This document shows positions 1 through 8,717 of a stretch of DNA of 64,000 nt, piece by piece. The notes below the pieces were generated by a model. The model was not told where the DNA came from. It saw nothing but the letters and a program-made list of their open reading frames with translations, and made no database searches. Source of the DNA: Pseudomonas sp. LD120 (GTDB taxonomy: Bacteria > Pseudomonadota > Gammaproteobacteria > Pseudomonadales > Pseudomonadaceae); assembly GCF_009861525.1 (NCBI RefSeq), contig NZ_WVHL01000005.1:2232001-2296000 (forward strand). Reading direction: 5' to 3'. The translations under genes were made by a program, and so were the position numbers. The first letter of the stretch is position 1; every line of letters starts with the position of its first letter.

Positions 1-501
1 TCGGCGGCGTTTTTCGGCACTCAGATCAGTCGCACTTACTGGCCGTTGAAGATTCCCTTGGTGGAGTGGGGCGGGCGCCTGGTCATCAAGCGGTTTGCCC
101 AGCTTTCAGGTTCTCGACTCAAGCGAGGGCCGGAAGATGAACCGATTGGGCTGGCGCTGGAAAGTATGCGTTGGCACGGCCTGTTCGGCCGCTTTGGCGA
201 CGCTGACAAGGACTGGTGGGCGGGATTGGAGAGCGTTACGGTGCCGGCGCTAGCGGTCAGTGCGGCGGGCGATCACCAGGATCCGACTTGGGCCTGTCGC
301 AAGCTGTTCGACCAGTTGGGAAGCGAGCAGAAACAATTTGTCTGCCTGGGGCGTGAACAGGGGTTCAGCAGTCATTTCGGTCATGTCGAGATGCTGGTGA
401 GCAAGCCGGCGCAGGCGGAGGTCTGGCCGCTGGTGGCGCGCTGGCTTCAGGATCAGCGTGCGCCGCTGTTGGTTTCTGCCTCCGAGCAGGTGATGGTTTG
501 A
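1..501 (+). CDS. Alpha/beta-fold hydrolase, C-terminal part (5' end outside the window)
   Basis: The reading frame is open from the first base of the window to a TGA at 499-501, so this is the C-terminal 166 residues of a longer protein. The TTG at 46 lies inside the frame and is not a convincing start. The segment VPALAVSAAGDHQDP followed by a C-terminal SSHFGHVEMLV resembles the last strand, acidic residue and catalytic-histidine region of alpha/beta hydrolases of the lipase/esterase type. Such a gene stands in front of rraA in other pseudomonads. The substrate cannot be told from this fragment. About 255 bases without a gene follow before rraA. Confidence 0.7.
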   Translation, partial: SAAFFGTQISRTYWPLKIPLVEWGGRLVIKRFAQLSGSRLKRGPEDEPIGLALESMRWHGLFGRFGDADKDWWAGLESVTVPALAVSAAGDHQDPTWACRKLFDQLGSEQKQFVCLGREQGFSSHFGHVEMLVSKPAQAEVWPLVARWLQDQRAPLLVSASEQVMV

Positions 502-757
502 AGCGAAGGCTCTGAAAAGGGCATTTCGCTCGATTGTGCTTGTGGCTAAGATATGACGCTTTTTGCTGTTTTAGTCACATTCGGATTTTTTGGTCGTTTG
601 CGGTTCTGCTGGCTCGGTTTGGCAAGTCTGTGACCGGGCTGATCAGTGGCTCAGGTGGCGCAGGTTAAATAGCGGCTGTGCAAGCTCGTTTTTTTAAGGC
701 AGTCCCGGAATATCCGATGATCTTCGATCGTGTTCTTTCTGTTAAAGGAGTTTCTCG

Positions 758-1249
758 ATGAACCATTACCTCACGCCCGACCTGTGCGACGCCTACCCGG
801 ACCTGGTGCAAGTGGTTGAGCCCATGTTCAGCAATTTCGGTGGCCGCGACTCCTTTGGTGGCGAAATCGTCACCATCAAGTGCTTCGAGGACAACTCGTT
901 GGTCAAGGGGCAGGTCGAACTCAAGGGGCAGGGCAAGGTGTTGGTGGTCGACGGGGGCGGCTCTCTGCGCCGCGCGTTGCTGGGTGACATGCTGGCTGAG
1001 AAGGCGGCCAAGAACGGCTGGGAAGGTCTGGTGATCTACGGTTGCATCCGTGACGTGGATGTCATCGCGCAGACAGACCTTGGGGTCCAGGCCCTGGCCA
1101 GTCACCCGATGAAGACCGACAAGCGCGGAATTGGTGATCTCAATGTCGCGGTGACCTTTGCCGGGGTGACCTTTCGCCCGGGCGAGTATGTCTACGCTGA
1201 CAACAATGGCGTGATCGTGTCGCCAAGCCCGCTGAAAATGCCTGAATAA
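758..1249 (+). CDS. rraA: Ribonuclease E activity regulator RraA
   Basis: The 163-residue product has the normal length of RraA, a trimeric protein that in enterobacteria binds RNase E and slows RNA decay. Family features visible are the N-terminal DLCDAYPDLVQVVEPMF, the glycine-rich VVDGGGSLRRALLGDMLA, and GCIRDVDVIAQTDLGVQAL in the middle. The RraA fold is shared with aldolases of the HMG/CHA type, so a purely enzymatic role is the alternative. The ATG at 758 is preceded by AAAGGAG at good spacing, which fixes the start. It lies 25 bases before the next gene, consistent with co-transcription with cmaX. Confidence 0.93.
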   Translation: MNHYLTPDLCDAYPDLVQVVEPMFSNFGGRDSFGGEIVTIKCFEDNSLVKGQVELKGQGKVLVVDGGGSLRRALLGDMLAEKAAKNGWEGLVIYGCIRDVDVIAQTDLGVQALASHPMKTDKRGIGDLNVAVTFAGVTFRPGEYVYADNNGVIVSPSPLKMPE

Positions 1250-1274
1250 ACAATTGGCCTGACAAGGGATGAGG

Positions 1275-2270
1275 ATGTTCGAGGAAGAAAACGCGCAGTG
1301 GGGGCTGGTGCACGCCCTGGTGCTCGACGGTCAAGGCGGTGCGCGTTCGCTTGCTCGGACGGAGCTTGACGATCTGCAGCTACAGGCCCACGAAAGCCTG
1401 TGGCTGCATTGGGATCGCAGTCATCCGCAAACTCAGACCTGGCTACGCCGCTCCAGCGGCCTGAGCGAGTTTAGTTGTGATCTGCTACTGGAGGAAAACA
1501 CCCGGCCGCGCTTGCTGGCCCTGCCGGACTCGGAGCTGCTGCTGTTTCTGCGGGGCATCAATCTCAATCCTGGGGCCGAGCCTGAAGACATGGTCTCGGT
1601 GCGGATCTTCGCTGCTGCGCAACGGGTGATTTCCCTGCGTTTGCGTCCCTTGCGGGCTACTGATGAACTGCTGGCGCAGTTGGCCGAAGGCAAAGGGCCA
1701 AAGAATTCCGCCGAGCTGCTCCTGTATATGGCCGAGTACTTGACGCATAAGGTGCAGCAACTGGTCAGTGATCTCTGCGAAGTGGTCGACGGCGAAGAAG
1801 AAAATCTAGATGCCGACGAACGGTATACGCCGGAGCACGGCAGCATTTTGCAGATCCGTCGACGGGCTGCCGGGTTGAAGCGTTTTCTGGCGCCACAGCG
1901 CGATATATTCGCGCAAATGAGTCGGATAAAACTCCCCTGGTTTGCCGTTGATGACGGTGATTACTGGAATGAGCTGCACAACAGCCTGACCCGCTATCTG
2001 GAAGAACTGGAATTGACCCGGGAGCGCATGGGGCTTGTGCTGGAGGCTGAGGACCGGCGTTTGAGCGTGCGCATGAATCGCACCATGTATCGCTTCGGAA
2101 TCATCACAGGCATCTTCTTGCCCATGAGCTTTCTCACCGGGCTTTTGGGGATCAACGTCGGCGGTATTCCGTTTTCCGCCAGCCCCTATGGCTTCATCAT
2201 CGCTTGTGTGTTGCTGGTGGCGGTGGCTCTGGGGCAGTGGTGGTTGTTTCGTCGTTTGCGCTGGGTGTGA
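1275..2270 (+). CDS. cmaX: CorA/ZntB-family inner-membrane metal transporter (CmaX)
   Basis: A protein of about 331 residues with a long charged, largely helical cytoplasmic part and two C-terminal membrane helices. The helices enclose the signature GLLGINVGGIPF, the GxN motif of the CorA superfamily in its ZntB-like form (GIN rather than GMN). Family members form pentameric channels for Mg2+, Co2+ or Zn2+ in the inner membrane. An in-frame ATG also exists at 1269, but AAGGGA at 1264-1269 is better spaced for the ATG at 1275. Its place directly upstream of crfX-cmpX-sigX matches the cmaX locus of Pseudomonas. The transported ion cannot be decided from sequence alone. Confidence 0.85.
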   Translation: MFEEENAQWGLVHALVLDGQGGARSLARTELDDLQLQAHESLWLHWDRSHPQTQTWLRRSSGLSEFSCDLLLEENTRPRLLALPDSELLLFLRGINLNPGAEPEDMVSVRIFAAAQRVISLRLRPLRATDELLAQLAEGKGPKNSAELLLYMAEYLTHKVQQLVSDLCEVVDGEEENLDADERYTPEHGSILQIRRRAAGLKRFLAPQRDIFAQMSRIKLPWFAVDDGDYWNELHNSLTRYLEELELTRERMGLVLEAEDRRLSVRMNRTMYRFGIITGIFLPMSFLTGLLGINVGGIPFSASPYGFIIACVLLVAVALGQWWLFRRLRWV

Positions 2271-2333
2271 AGGGGCTCCATGTGACCCGAATAAATCTGA
2301 TCGCGTCTTTTTCAGATATCACCAGAGGTGCGT

Positions 2334-2579
2334 ATGCACGATCCGTTTGAAGAATCGTTACGTGACATGCTCAAAGCCTCGCCATCGAGTCGCGATGACG
2401 ACGCTTGCCTGGGCCGCGTACTGAAAACCGCCAACCGTCAGGTGGGCGCGGGAGATCTGTTCAGCTTGCTGGGCCGCTGGTTACCAGCGTTGATGATTGC
2501 CTTGAATAATGGATCGGCCCATATCGCGCCGGTTTCCCGTCGTAAATCTACTGCTCGCACTGCTGATAAGGCTGATTGA
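2334..2579 (+). CDS. crfX: CrfX, small conserved protein of the sigX operon
   Basis: A soluble-looking 81-residue protein starting MHDPFEESLRDMLKAS and ending in a basic tail. AGAGG lies five bases before the ATG at 2334; an in-frame GTG at 2328 overlaps that ribosome site and is less likely. I recognise it by context and N-terminus as CrfX, encoded between cmaX and cmpX in Pseudomonas. No enzymatic motif is visible and its molecular role is not established. The central GDLFSLLGRWLPALMIALNN is hydrophobic enough for a peripheral membrane contact. The stop nearly touches the cmpX start (ATG two bases after the TGA), so the two are probably translationally coupled. Confidence 0.82.
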   Translation: MHDPFEESLRDMLKASPSSRDDDACLGRVLKTANRQVGAGDLFSLLGRWLPALMIALNNGSAHIAPVSRRKSTARTADKAD

Positions 2580-2581
2580 AT

Positions 2582-3406
2582 ATGGAACTTGATCTCTGGA
2601 CGCAGAGCCTGGTCACGGCGATGACTGCCTTGTGGACCAAGGTGGCGAATTTCATTCCGAACCTGTTCGGCGCATTGGTGGTGCTGCTACTGGGTTTCGT
2701 AGTGGCCAAGCTGCTCGATACTCTGCTGTCGAAACTGCTGGCCAAGCTGGGCCTGGATCGTTTGATGGGCGGCACCGGCCTGACCAAGTTGCTGTCCCGT
2801 GCTGGGCTGCAAGTGCCGATTTCCACCTTGATCGGCAAGATTGTCTATTGGTTCGTGCTGTTGATTTTTCTGGTGTCTGCGGCTGAGTCCCTCGGTCTTG
2901 AGCGTGTTTCGGCTACGCTCGACATGCTCGCGCTGTACTTGCCTAAGGTGTTTGGTGCCGCGTTGGTATTGCTGGTCGGGGTGCTCCTGGCGCAGTTGGC
3001 CAACGGACTGGTACGCGGAGCCGCTGAAGGCGTCGGGCTGGATTACGCCAGTGGCCTGGGGCGGATTGCCCAAGGGCTGGTGATCATCATCAGTATTTCT
3101 GTAGCGATCAGCCAGTTGGAGGTCAAAACCGACCTGCTCAACCATGTGATCGTGATTGTTTTGATTACCGTTGGTCTGGCCGTTGCGCTGGCCATGGGTT
3201 TGGGAAGCCGGGAGATTGCCGGGCAGATTCTTGCGGGAATTTATGTGCGTGAGTTGTACCAGGTTGGGCAACAAGTGCGTGTTGGTGAGGTCGAAGGCCA
3301 GATCGAAGAGATTGGCACGGTTAAAACTACATTGCTGACCGAGGAGGGTGAGCTAGTCTCCCTCTCTAACCGGATCCTGCTGGAGCAGCATGTAAGTAGC
3401 CGCTAA
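2582..3406 (+). CDS. cmpX: CmpX, MscS-like conserved inner-membrane protein
   Basis: The protein has 274 residues from the ATG at 2582; the in-frame TTG at 2576 overlaps the crfX stop and is rejected. It has several hydrophobic segments (about 20-45, 75-100, 115-135, 160-200) and repeats of the small-residue TM-helix type (FGALVVLLLGFVVAKLLDTLL, then a second copy after KVFGA). A short C-terminal part, VGQQVRVGEVEGQIEEIG, reads like the beta domain of small mechanosensitive channels. CmpX of Pseudomonas is an inner-membrane protein linked to envelope stress and sigX expression. Channel activity is inference from the fold. Confidence 0.85.
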   Translation: MELDLWTQSLVTAMTALWTKVANFIPNLFGALVVLLLGFVVAKLLDTLLSKLLAKLGLDRLMGGTGLTKLLSRAGLQVPISTLIGKIVYWFVLLIFLVSAAESLGLERVSATLDMLALYLPKVFGAALVLLVGVLLAQLANGLVRGAAEGVGLDYASGLGRIAQGLVIIISISVAISQLEVKTDLLNHVIVIVLITVGLAVALAMGLGSREIAGQILAGIYVRELYQVGQQVRVGEVEGQIEEIGTVKTTLLTEEGELVSLSNRILLEQHVSSR

Positions 3407-3430
3407 CCCGGCAAACCCTGCTAATGTATG

Positions 3431-3462
3431 CCGCCGCAAAATGCCCTACCGGGTAGCGGCGG
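3431..3462 (+). other. Hairpin in the cmpX-sigX intergenic region
   Basis: CCGCCGC (3431-3437) can pair with GCGGCGG (3456-3462), with a possible inner CTACC/GGTAG extension. It ends about 30 bases before the sigX start codon. There is no T run, so it is not a standard terminator. It could attenuate transcription or control translation of sigX, which has no visible Shine-Dalgarno sequence. Function is inference. Confidence 0.45.
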
Positions 3463-3492
3463 ACATTGACCTGACTGTCGGCACGACTCGTT

Positions 3493-4083
3493 TTGAACAA
3501 AACCCAATCGCTATCCACGCGCTATGACCCCCGTGAGCTCTCTGATGAGGAGTTGGTTGCGCGCTCACATACGGAGCTGTTTCACGTAACACGCGCCTAT
3601 GAAGAGTTGATGCGGCGCTACCAGAGAACCCTATTTAATGTGTGTGCGCGTTATTTAGGGAACGATCGGGATGCGGATGATGTCTGTCAGGAAGTGATGT
3701 TGAAGGTGTTGTATGGCCTTAAGAACTTTGAGGGCAAATCAAAGTTTAAGACATGGCTATATAGCATCACGTACAACGAATGCATCACGCAGTATCGCAA
3801 AGAGCGGCGCAAGCGTCGGTTGATGGACGCTTTGAGTCTTGATCCCCTCGAGGAGGCCTCTGAAGAGAAGGCGCCGAAACCTGAGGAGAAGGGTGGGCTT
3901 GACCGCTGGTTGGTGCATGTAAACCCGATTGATCGGGAAATTCTGGTGCTACGTTTTGTCGCAGAGCTGGAGTTTCAAGAGATTGCGGACATCATGCACA
4001 TGGGTTTGAGTGCTACAAAAATGCGTTACAAGCGTGCTCTTGATAAATTGCGTGAGAAATTTGCAGGTATTGCTGAAACTTAG
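3493..4083 (+). CDS. sigX: ECF-type RNA polymerase sigma factor SigX
   Basis: A 196-residue sigma factor. Region 2 is seen in RTLFNVCARYLGNDRDADDVCQEV and the FEGKSKFKTWLYSITYN block, and region 4 in DREILVLRFVAELEFQEIADIM followed by the helix LSATKMRYKRALDKLRE. SigX drives oprF and genes for membrane lipid and envelope functions in pseudomonads. The start is TTG: a stop in the same frame at 3472-3474 leaves no ATG or GTG before the conserved MNKTQSLSTRYDP. No good ribosome-binding sequence precedes it, which suggests controlled or weak translation. No anti-sigma gene lies beside it, so control probably passes through CmpX/CrfX and the envelope. Confidence 0.95.
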   Translation: MNKTQSLSTRYDPRELSDEELVARSHTELFHVTRAYEELMRRYQRTLFNVCARYLGNDRDADDVCQEVMLKVLYGLKNFEGKSKFKTWLYSITYNECITQYRKERRKRRLMDALSLDPLEEASEEKAPKPEEKGGLDRWLVHVNPIDREILVLRFVAELEFQEIADIMHMGLSATKMRYKRALDKLREKFAGIAET

Positions 4084-4190
4084 TTCGGCGCAAATGTCTC
4101 TTACGTCTAGGCGAGTTCTGATAGACTTGCCGCCGAGTTGTCCCCCGGTATGTGGGACTGCTTTACAATCACCAGATGGGGATTTAACGG

Positions 4191-5171
4191 ATGAAACTGA
4201 AAAACACCTTGGGCATTGCCATTGGTTCTATTGTTGCCGTGACTTCGTTCGGCGTTCTGGCGCAGGGCCAAGGCGCGGTCGAGGGTGAACTGTTTTACAA
4301 AAAACAGTACAACGACAGCGTTAATCACGTTGAAGACGGCTTCAACCCTGGCGCATCGATCGGTTACTTCCTGACCGACGATCTGTCGTTGAATGCCACC
4401 TACGACAAGACCAACCACACCCGTTCTAACGACGGTACTGGTAACCAGAAAATCAAGGGCGACAACTTTGGCCTGAACGCTCAGTACCACTTTGGTACCG
4501 TGGGTGACGCTCTGCGTCCATACGTTTCCGGCGGTGTTGCTCACAAGAGCATGACCAACGTCATCGCTGACGGCCACAGCGGCCGCGACCAGTCGACTTT
4601 CCTGACTGCTGGCGCTGGTGTTAAGTACTACTTCACCAACAACCTGTTCGCTCGTGCTGGCGTTGAAGCTGACTACAAGCTGGACAACGGTAAGTGGGAC
4701 TACGCTCCTACCATCGGTCTGGGCGTGAACTTCGGTGGCAGCGGCGGCAAAGTTGCTCCAGCGCCTGCTCCAGAGCCAGCACCAGCTCCAGAACCAGCTC
4801 CAGAAGCTCCAGTTGCTGAAGTTGTTCGTGTTGAGCTGGACGTGAAGTTCGACTTCGACAAGTCGGTCGTTAAGCCTAACAGCTACGCTGACATCAAGAA
4901 CCTGGCTGATTTCATGAATCAGTACCCACAGACCACCACCGTTGTTGAAGGTCACACTGACTCCGTCGGTCCTGACGCTTACAACCAGAAGCTGTCTGAG
5001 CGTCGTGCAAACGCCGTTAAACAAGTTCTGGTCAACCAGTACGGCGTTGGCGCTGACCGCGTTCAATCCGTTGGTTACGGTGAGTCCCGCCCAGTTGCCG
5101 ACAACGCAACTGAAGCAGGTCGCGCCATCAACCGTCGCGTAGAAGCCTCGGTAGAAGCTCAAGCTAATTAA
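4191..5171 (+). CDS. oprF: Major outer-membrane porin OprF
   Basis: A 326-residue protein with a signal peptide of about 24 residues ending GVLA before QGQG. An N-terminal eight-stranded beta-barrel domain follows, then a Pro/Ala/Glu-rich linker (repeats of PAPEPAPAPE), and a C-terminal OmpA-like peptidoglycan-binding domain from about 210 (FDFDKSVVKPNS, VEGHTDSVGPDAYNQKLSERRA, NRRVEA). It is a non-specific porin and anchors the outer membrane to peptidoglycan. No cysteine is present, unlike P. aeruginosa OprF. Codon use is strongly biased, as expected for an abundant protein. The 107-base gap after sigX should hold the SigX-dependent promoter; I could not assign its -35/-10 boxes with confidence. 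Confidence 0.97.
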   Translation: MKLKNTLGIAIGSIVAVTSFGVLAQGQGAVEGELFYKKQYNDSVNHVEDGFNPGASIGYFLTDDLSLNATYDKTNHTRSNDGTGNQKIKGDNFGLNAQYHFGTVGDALRPYVSGGVAHKSMTNVIADGHSGRDQSTFLTAGAGVKYYFTNNLFARAGVEADYKLDNGKWDYAPTIGLGVNFGGSGGKVAPAPAPEPAPAPEPAPEAPVAEVVRVELDVKFDFDKSVVKPNSYADIKNLADFMNQYPQTTTVVEGHTDSVGPDAYNQKLSERRANAVKQVLVNQYGVGADRVQSVGYGESRPVADNATEAGRAINRRVEASVEAQAN

Positions 5172-5189
5172 TTAGCCTTGTAGCTTGGA

Positions 5190-5214
5190 AAAACCCGGCC
5201 AAGGCCGGGTTTTT
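5190..5214. terminator. Bidirectional intrinsic terminator between oprF and cobA
   Basis: AAACCCGGCC-AA-GGCCGGGTTT is a perfect 10-bp stem, with a run of A before it and TTTT after it. It can end oprF on the plus strand and the nirB-nirD-nasC-cobA transcript on the minus strand. Confidence 0.92.
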
Positions 5215-5249
5215 CTTTGCCTGCGATTTACCTGTGCGGGAGGCGTGAC

Positions 5250-5990
5250 TCAGGCTTGGCGCACAGAGGCGTGGACCACGGATTCAGTGGCGGCCACTGC
5301 GCCGATGACCAGGATCGCCGGGCTCTTCAACTCGAAGCGCAGGGCATCACGCTCCATCCCCGCCAGATCGCTGCGGCATTCACGCTGTTCAGGCAGCGAA
5401 GCATTCTCAATCATCGCCACCGGCATATCGGCGGCCAGACCGCCGTCACGCAACTGCCCGGCGATCTCCGCCAGCTTCGCCACCCCCATGTAGATCACCA
5501 GAGTTGTACCGCTTTGCGCCAGGGCCTGCCAGTTCAGGCTGCTGTCATCCTGAGTGTGGGCGGTCACCAGCGTCACGCCCCGAGCCACGCCACGCAGGGT
5601 CAGGGGAATATCACAACGGGTTGCGCCGGCCAGTCCGGCGGTGATGCCATTGACCAGCTCCACTTCGATCCCGCGCTCCTTCAGCCACTGAGCTTCCTCG
5701 CCACCTCGCCCGAAAATGCACGGATCGCCCCCCTTGAGGCGTACCACGCAGCGCCCCTGACGGGCATAGCGCAGCATCAGGCGATGAATGAAGGCCTGGG
5801 GCGTGGAGCGACAGCCACCGCGTTTGCCCACCGGAATGACTCGCGCCGTGGGGCAATGTTCCAGCACCGCGTTGTTTGCCAGATCGTCGATCAACACCAC
5901 ATCGGCTTCACCGAGGGCGCGTACGGCCTTGAGTGTCAGCAACTCAGGGTCGCCGGGCCCAGCACCCACCAGCCAGACTTTTGCGCTCAT
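5250..5990 (-). CDS. cobA: Uroporphyrinogen-III C-methyltransferase (SUMT), sirohaem synthesis
   Basis: A 246-residue single-domain SUMT. The N-terminal VWLVGAGPGDPELLTLKA, the RLKGGDPCIFGRGGEEA block, and VNGITAGLAGATRCDIPLT are the family hallmarks for SAM and uroporphyrinogen binding. The enzyme makes precorrin-2, the precursor of sirohaem and cobalamin. It lies 9 bases after nasC in the nitrate/nitrite reductase operon, so its likely job is to feed sirohaem to NirB. The CysG fusion partner (dehydrogenase/ferrochelatase) is absent and must be encoded elsewhere. It is last in the operon and converges on oprF. Confidence 0.93.
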   Translation of the reverse strand: MSAKVWLVGAGPGDPELLTLKAVRALGEADVVLIDDLANNAVLEHCPTARVIPVGKRGGCRSTPQAFIHRLMLRYARQGRCVVRLKGGDPCIFGRGGEEAQWLKERGIEVELVNGITAGLAGATRCDIPLTLRGVARGVTLVTAHTQDDSSLNWQALAQSGTTLVIYMGVAKLAEIAGQLRDGGLAADMPVAMIENASLPEQRECRSDLAGMERDALRFELKSPAILVIGAVAATESVVHASVRQA

Positions 5991-5999
5991 ACGTTTTCC

Positions 6000-8717
6000 T
6001 CATACAGGGACGGCGACAGGTTGCACCGGAGTCGCCAGCAGGCGCTTGATCTCCGGCACGCAGGAGCCGCATTGGCTGCCGCAACCCAGCTGTTGTTTCA
6101 GTTGATCGAGGTTCAAGCCTTCAGCGATACCGGCACAAATCGCCCGGTAGCTGACGTTCTTGCAGTTGCACAGGGTGCGCTCCTGTTTTCCGCCTAAGCC
6201 GTCTGCTCCTGGCGGATGGCTCATCGGCGCGAGCAGCCAGCGTCTTAGTTGCTCATCGGTGCGCCCCTTGAGCCACAGTTGCTGCAGCCAGTGCTGGGCC
6301 AGGGTTTCCCCGGCCAGGCGAATGGCAGTGATCCGCCCCTGTTCGATGCGCACTCGCTTGCCGATGGCCCGACGTGGATCGTCATAGGCCAGCACCGGCC
6401 CGATATCGAGCCCCAACTGCTGATCGATGAGCTTGAGCAGTGCCGGCGGTGGCGCCTCTTGGTGAGCGGCTCGAACCACCAGGGCCGGCCGGTCGCGACC
6501 GGTCAGGCTGAGGCTGACGTAGGCAAAGGCTTCGCACAGGGGGCGCAGGGTCTTGAAGTGGGCCTGCACGTCGCCTTCGATCAAGGCAAACAAGTGCCAA
6601 GGCAGTTGCACTGGCTCCAGGCGCACACCGCTGTGTTTGAGTTCCGGCTGCTTGGACAGAGGGTCGAAGGCCGGTTGGGTGACGGCATTGACCCCGCCCT
6701 TGAGGAAGCGGTCGCCCCAGTGCATGGGTAGAAATGCCTGGCCGGGGCGCACACTGTCATCACTGTTGACGGCGACGATCACGGAGCCTCGGCGGCTTTT
6801 CAGGTTCACCAGATCACCTTCCCGTAGCCGCTGGCGCCGCAGTTCATCCGGATGCAGGCTTAGCAGTGCCTCGCTGACATGGCCGAACAATTGCGCCGCG
6901 GTGCCGGTGCGGCTCATGCCGTGCCAATGGTCCCGCAGCCGACCGGTGAGCAGCGTCAGGGGGTAGCGCGCATCCCGCTGTTCCTTGGCGGCCAGGTAAG
7001 GATCACTGACAAAATGCGCACGGCCTGTGGCCGTGGGAAAGCGTCCATCCCCATACAAGCGCGGGGTGCCCTGTGTTGCGCCAGCGGGGAAGGGCCATTG
7101 CTGCGGGCCGAGACGATCGATCAACGCGTGACTGAGGCCAGACAGATCCAGGTCGCGGCCCTGGGTCAGGCCTTTGTACTCATCGAACAGCTGGGCGGGG
7201 GCATCGAAGTCAAACAGGCTCGGCTGTCCGGGCCGCAGGCGTCGCTCCAGGCGTTGGGCAAAATCCACGGCAATGGCCCAGTCAGGACGCGCCTCGCCGG
7301 GCGCGATCACGGCCTGGCGTACATGAGAAACCCGGCGTTCCGAATTGGTCACCGTGCCTTCTTTTTCACCCCAGCTCGCGGCAGGTAGCAGCAGGTCGGC
7401 AAAGGCCGTGGTTTCCGTGGTGGCGAAGGCTTCTTGCAGGACCACGAAAGGGCAGTGCTGCAGGGCAGCCCGCACAGCGTTCTGATCTGGCAGGGACTGC
7501 GCCGGGTTGGTGCAGGCGATCCACAAGGCCTTGATGCCACCACTTTGCAACTGCTCAAACAACTCGATAGCGCTCAGTCCAGGGCTGTCAGGCAACTGTT
7601 CCACCCCCCAGTAGGCGGCGACTTGCGCACGATGCTCAGGGTCTGCGGCCTCCCGGTGTCCGGGGAGCAGGTTGCTCAGGCTGCCGGTTTCGCGCCCGCC
7701 CATGGCATTGGGCTGGCCGGTGAGCGAGAAAGGCCCTGTACCAGGGCGGCCGATTTGCCCGGTGGCCAGGTGCAGATTGATCAGCGCACTGTTTTTTGCG
7801 CTGCCGGCGCTGGACTGATTCAAGCCCATGCACCACAACGACAGGAAACTGGGCGCCATCCCTATCCATTGGGCGCACAGCTGCAGTTGCTCAAGACTGA
7901 TACCGCAGAGTTGCGCCACCATCGCCGGGGTGTAGTCGCGGACCAGGAGCTTCAGCTCGGCCAGGCCCTCGGTGTGTTCGCGGATGAAGTCCCGATCGAC
8001 CCAGTCCTCCCACAGCAACAGGTGGAGAATGCCGTGGAACAGTGCGACATCGGTGCCCGGCAGAATCGCCAGATGCAGGTCGGCCAGATCGCAGGTGTCG
8101 GTACGACGCGGGTCGATGACGATGACTTTCATCTCCGGGCGCCGGCTTTTCGCCTGCTCCAGGCGCCGAAACAGCACCGGGTGGGCGTAGGCCATGTTGC
8201 TGCCGACGATCACCACGCAATCGCTGTGCTCCAGGTCCTCATAACTGCAAGGCGGCGCATCGGCTCCCAGGCTGCGTTTGTAGCCCACCACCGCCGAGGA
8301 CATGCACAGCCGTGAGTTGCTGTCGATATTGTTGGTGCCCACCAGGGCCCGGGCCAGCTTGTTGAAGGCGTAATAGTCCTCGGTCAGCAGTTGTCCGGAG
8401 ACATAGAACGCCACGCTGTCCGGGCCATGCTCGGCGATGGTCTGGGCGAACACCCCGGCGGCATGCTCCAGGGCGCTGTCCCAGTCGCAGCGGCTGCGAG
8501 CCAGGTCCTTGCCCAGGCGCAGTTCCGGGTACAGGGCGCGGGCGTTGCGGTCGCCGGTCAAATGCAGGCTGGCGCCCTTGCTGCACAGCTTGCCGAAGTT
8601 GGCCGGGTGCGTCGGATCGCCGCTGACCCCGAGGATCTGCCGGCCGTCATGCTCGATCAGCACACCGCAGCCGACCCCGCAGTAGCAACAGGTCGAGGCC
8701 GTGCGCTGGCGCTGCAT
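6000..8717 (-). CDS. nasC: Assimilatory nitrate reductase, molybdopterin catalytic subunit
   Basis: About 905 residues. The N-terminus has a [4Fe-4S] cysteine group (TCCYCGVGCGV, then KLCSKG). A bis-MGD molybdopterin oxidoreductase core follows, with NIDSNSRLCMSSAVVGYK carrying the likely Mo-ligand cysteine. The C-terminal molybdopterin-guanine dinucleotide-binding domain includes LLTGRLRDHWHGMSRTG, and a terminal BFD-like [2Fe-2S] domain has CNCKNVSYRAIC and GCGSQCGSCVPEI. It reduces nitrate to nitrite in the cytoplasm. The ATG at 8717 is chosen over an upstream in-frame ATG at 8786 because it overlaps the nirD stop (TGATG), typical translational coupling, and places the cysteine cluster near the N-terminus. 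The fused BFD domain suggests electrons come via NirB-like flavin domains or a separate reductase. Confidence 0.93.
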   Translation of the reverse strand: MQRQRTASTCCYCGVGCGVLIEHDGRQILGVSGDPTHPANFGKLCSKGASLHLTGDRNARALYPELRLGKDLARSRCDWDSALEHAAGVFAQTIAEHGPDSVAFYVSGQLLTEDYYAFNKLARALVGTNNIDSNSRLCMSSAVVGYKRSLGADAPPCSYEDLEHSDCVVIVGSNMAYAHPVLFRRLEQAKSRRPEMKVIVIDPRRTDTCDLADLHLAILPGTDVALFHGILHLLLWEDWVDRDFIREHTEGLAELKLLVRDYTPAMVAQLCGISLEQLQLCAQWIGMAPSFLSLWCMGLNQSSAGSAKNSALINLHLATGQIGRPGTGPFSLTGQPNAMGGRETGSLSNLLPGHREAADPEHRAQVAAYWGVEQLPDSPGLSAIELFEQLQSGGIKALWIACTNPAQSLPDQNAVRAALQHCPFVVLQEAFATTETTAFADLLLPAASWGEKEGTVTNSERRVSHVRQAVIAPGEARPDWAIAVDFAQRLERRLRPGQPSLFDFDAPAQLFDEYKGLTQGRDLDLSGLSHALIDRLGPQQWPFPAGATQGTPRLYGDGRFPTATGRAHFVSDPYLAAKEQRDARYPLTLLTGRLRDHWHGMSRTGTAAQLFGHVSEALLSLHPDELRRQRLREGDLVNLKSRRGSVIVAVNSDDSVRPGQAFLPMHWGDRFLKGGVNAVTQPAFDPLSKQPELKHSGVRLEPVQLPWHLFALIEGDVQAHFKTLRPLCEAFAYVSLSLTGRDRPALVVRAAHQEAPPPALLKLIDQQLGLDIGPVLAYDDPRRAIGKRVRIEQGRITAIRLAGETLAQHWLQQLWLKGRTDEQLRRWLLAPMSHPPGADGLGGKQERTLCNCKNVSYRAICAGIAEGLNLDQLKQQLGCGSQCGSCVPEIKRLLATPVQPVAVPV

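Noticed and set aside
4107..5162. Long open frame (351 codons) antisense to oprF
   Set aside because: Frame is the mirror of the biased codon use of oprF, has no ribosome site and no family features.
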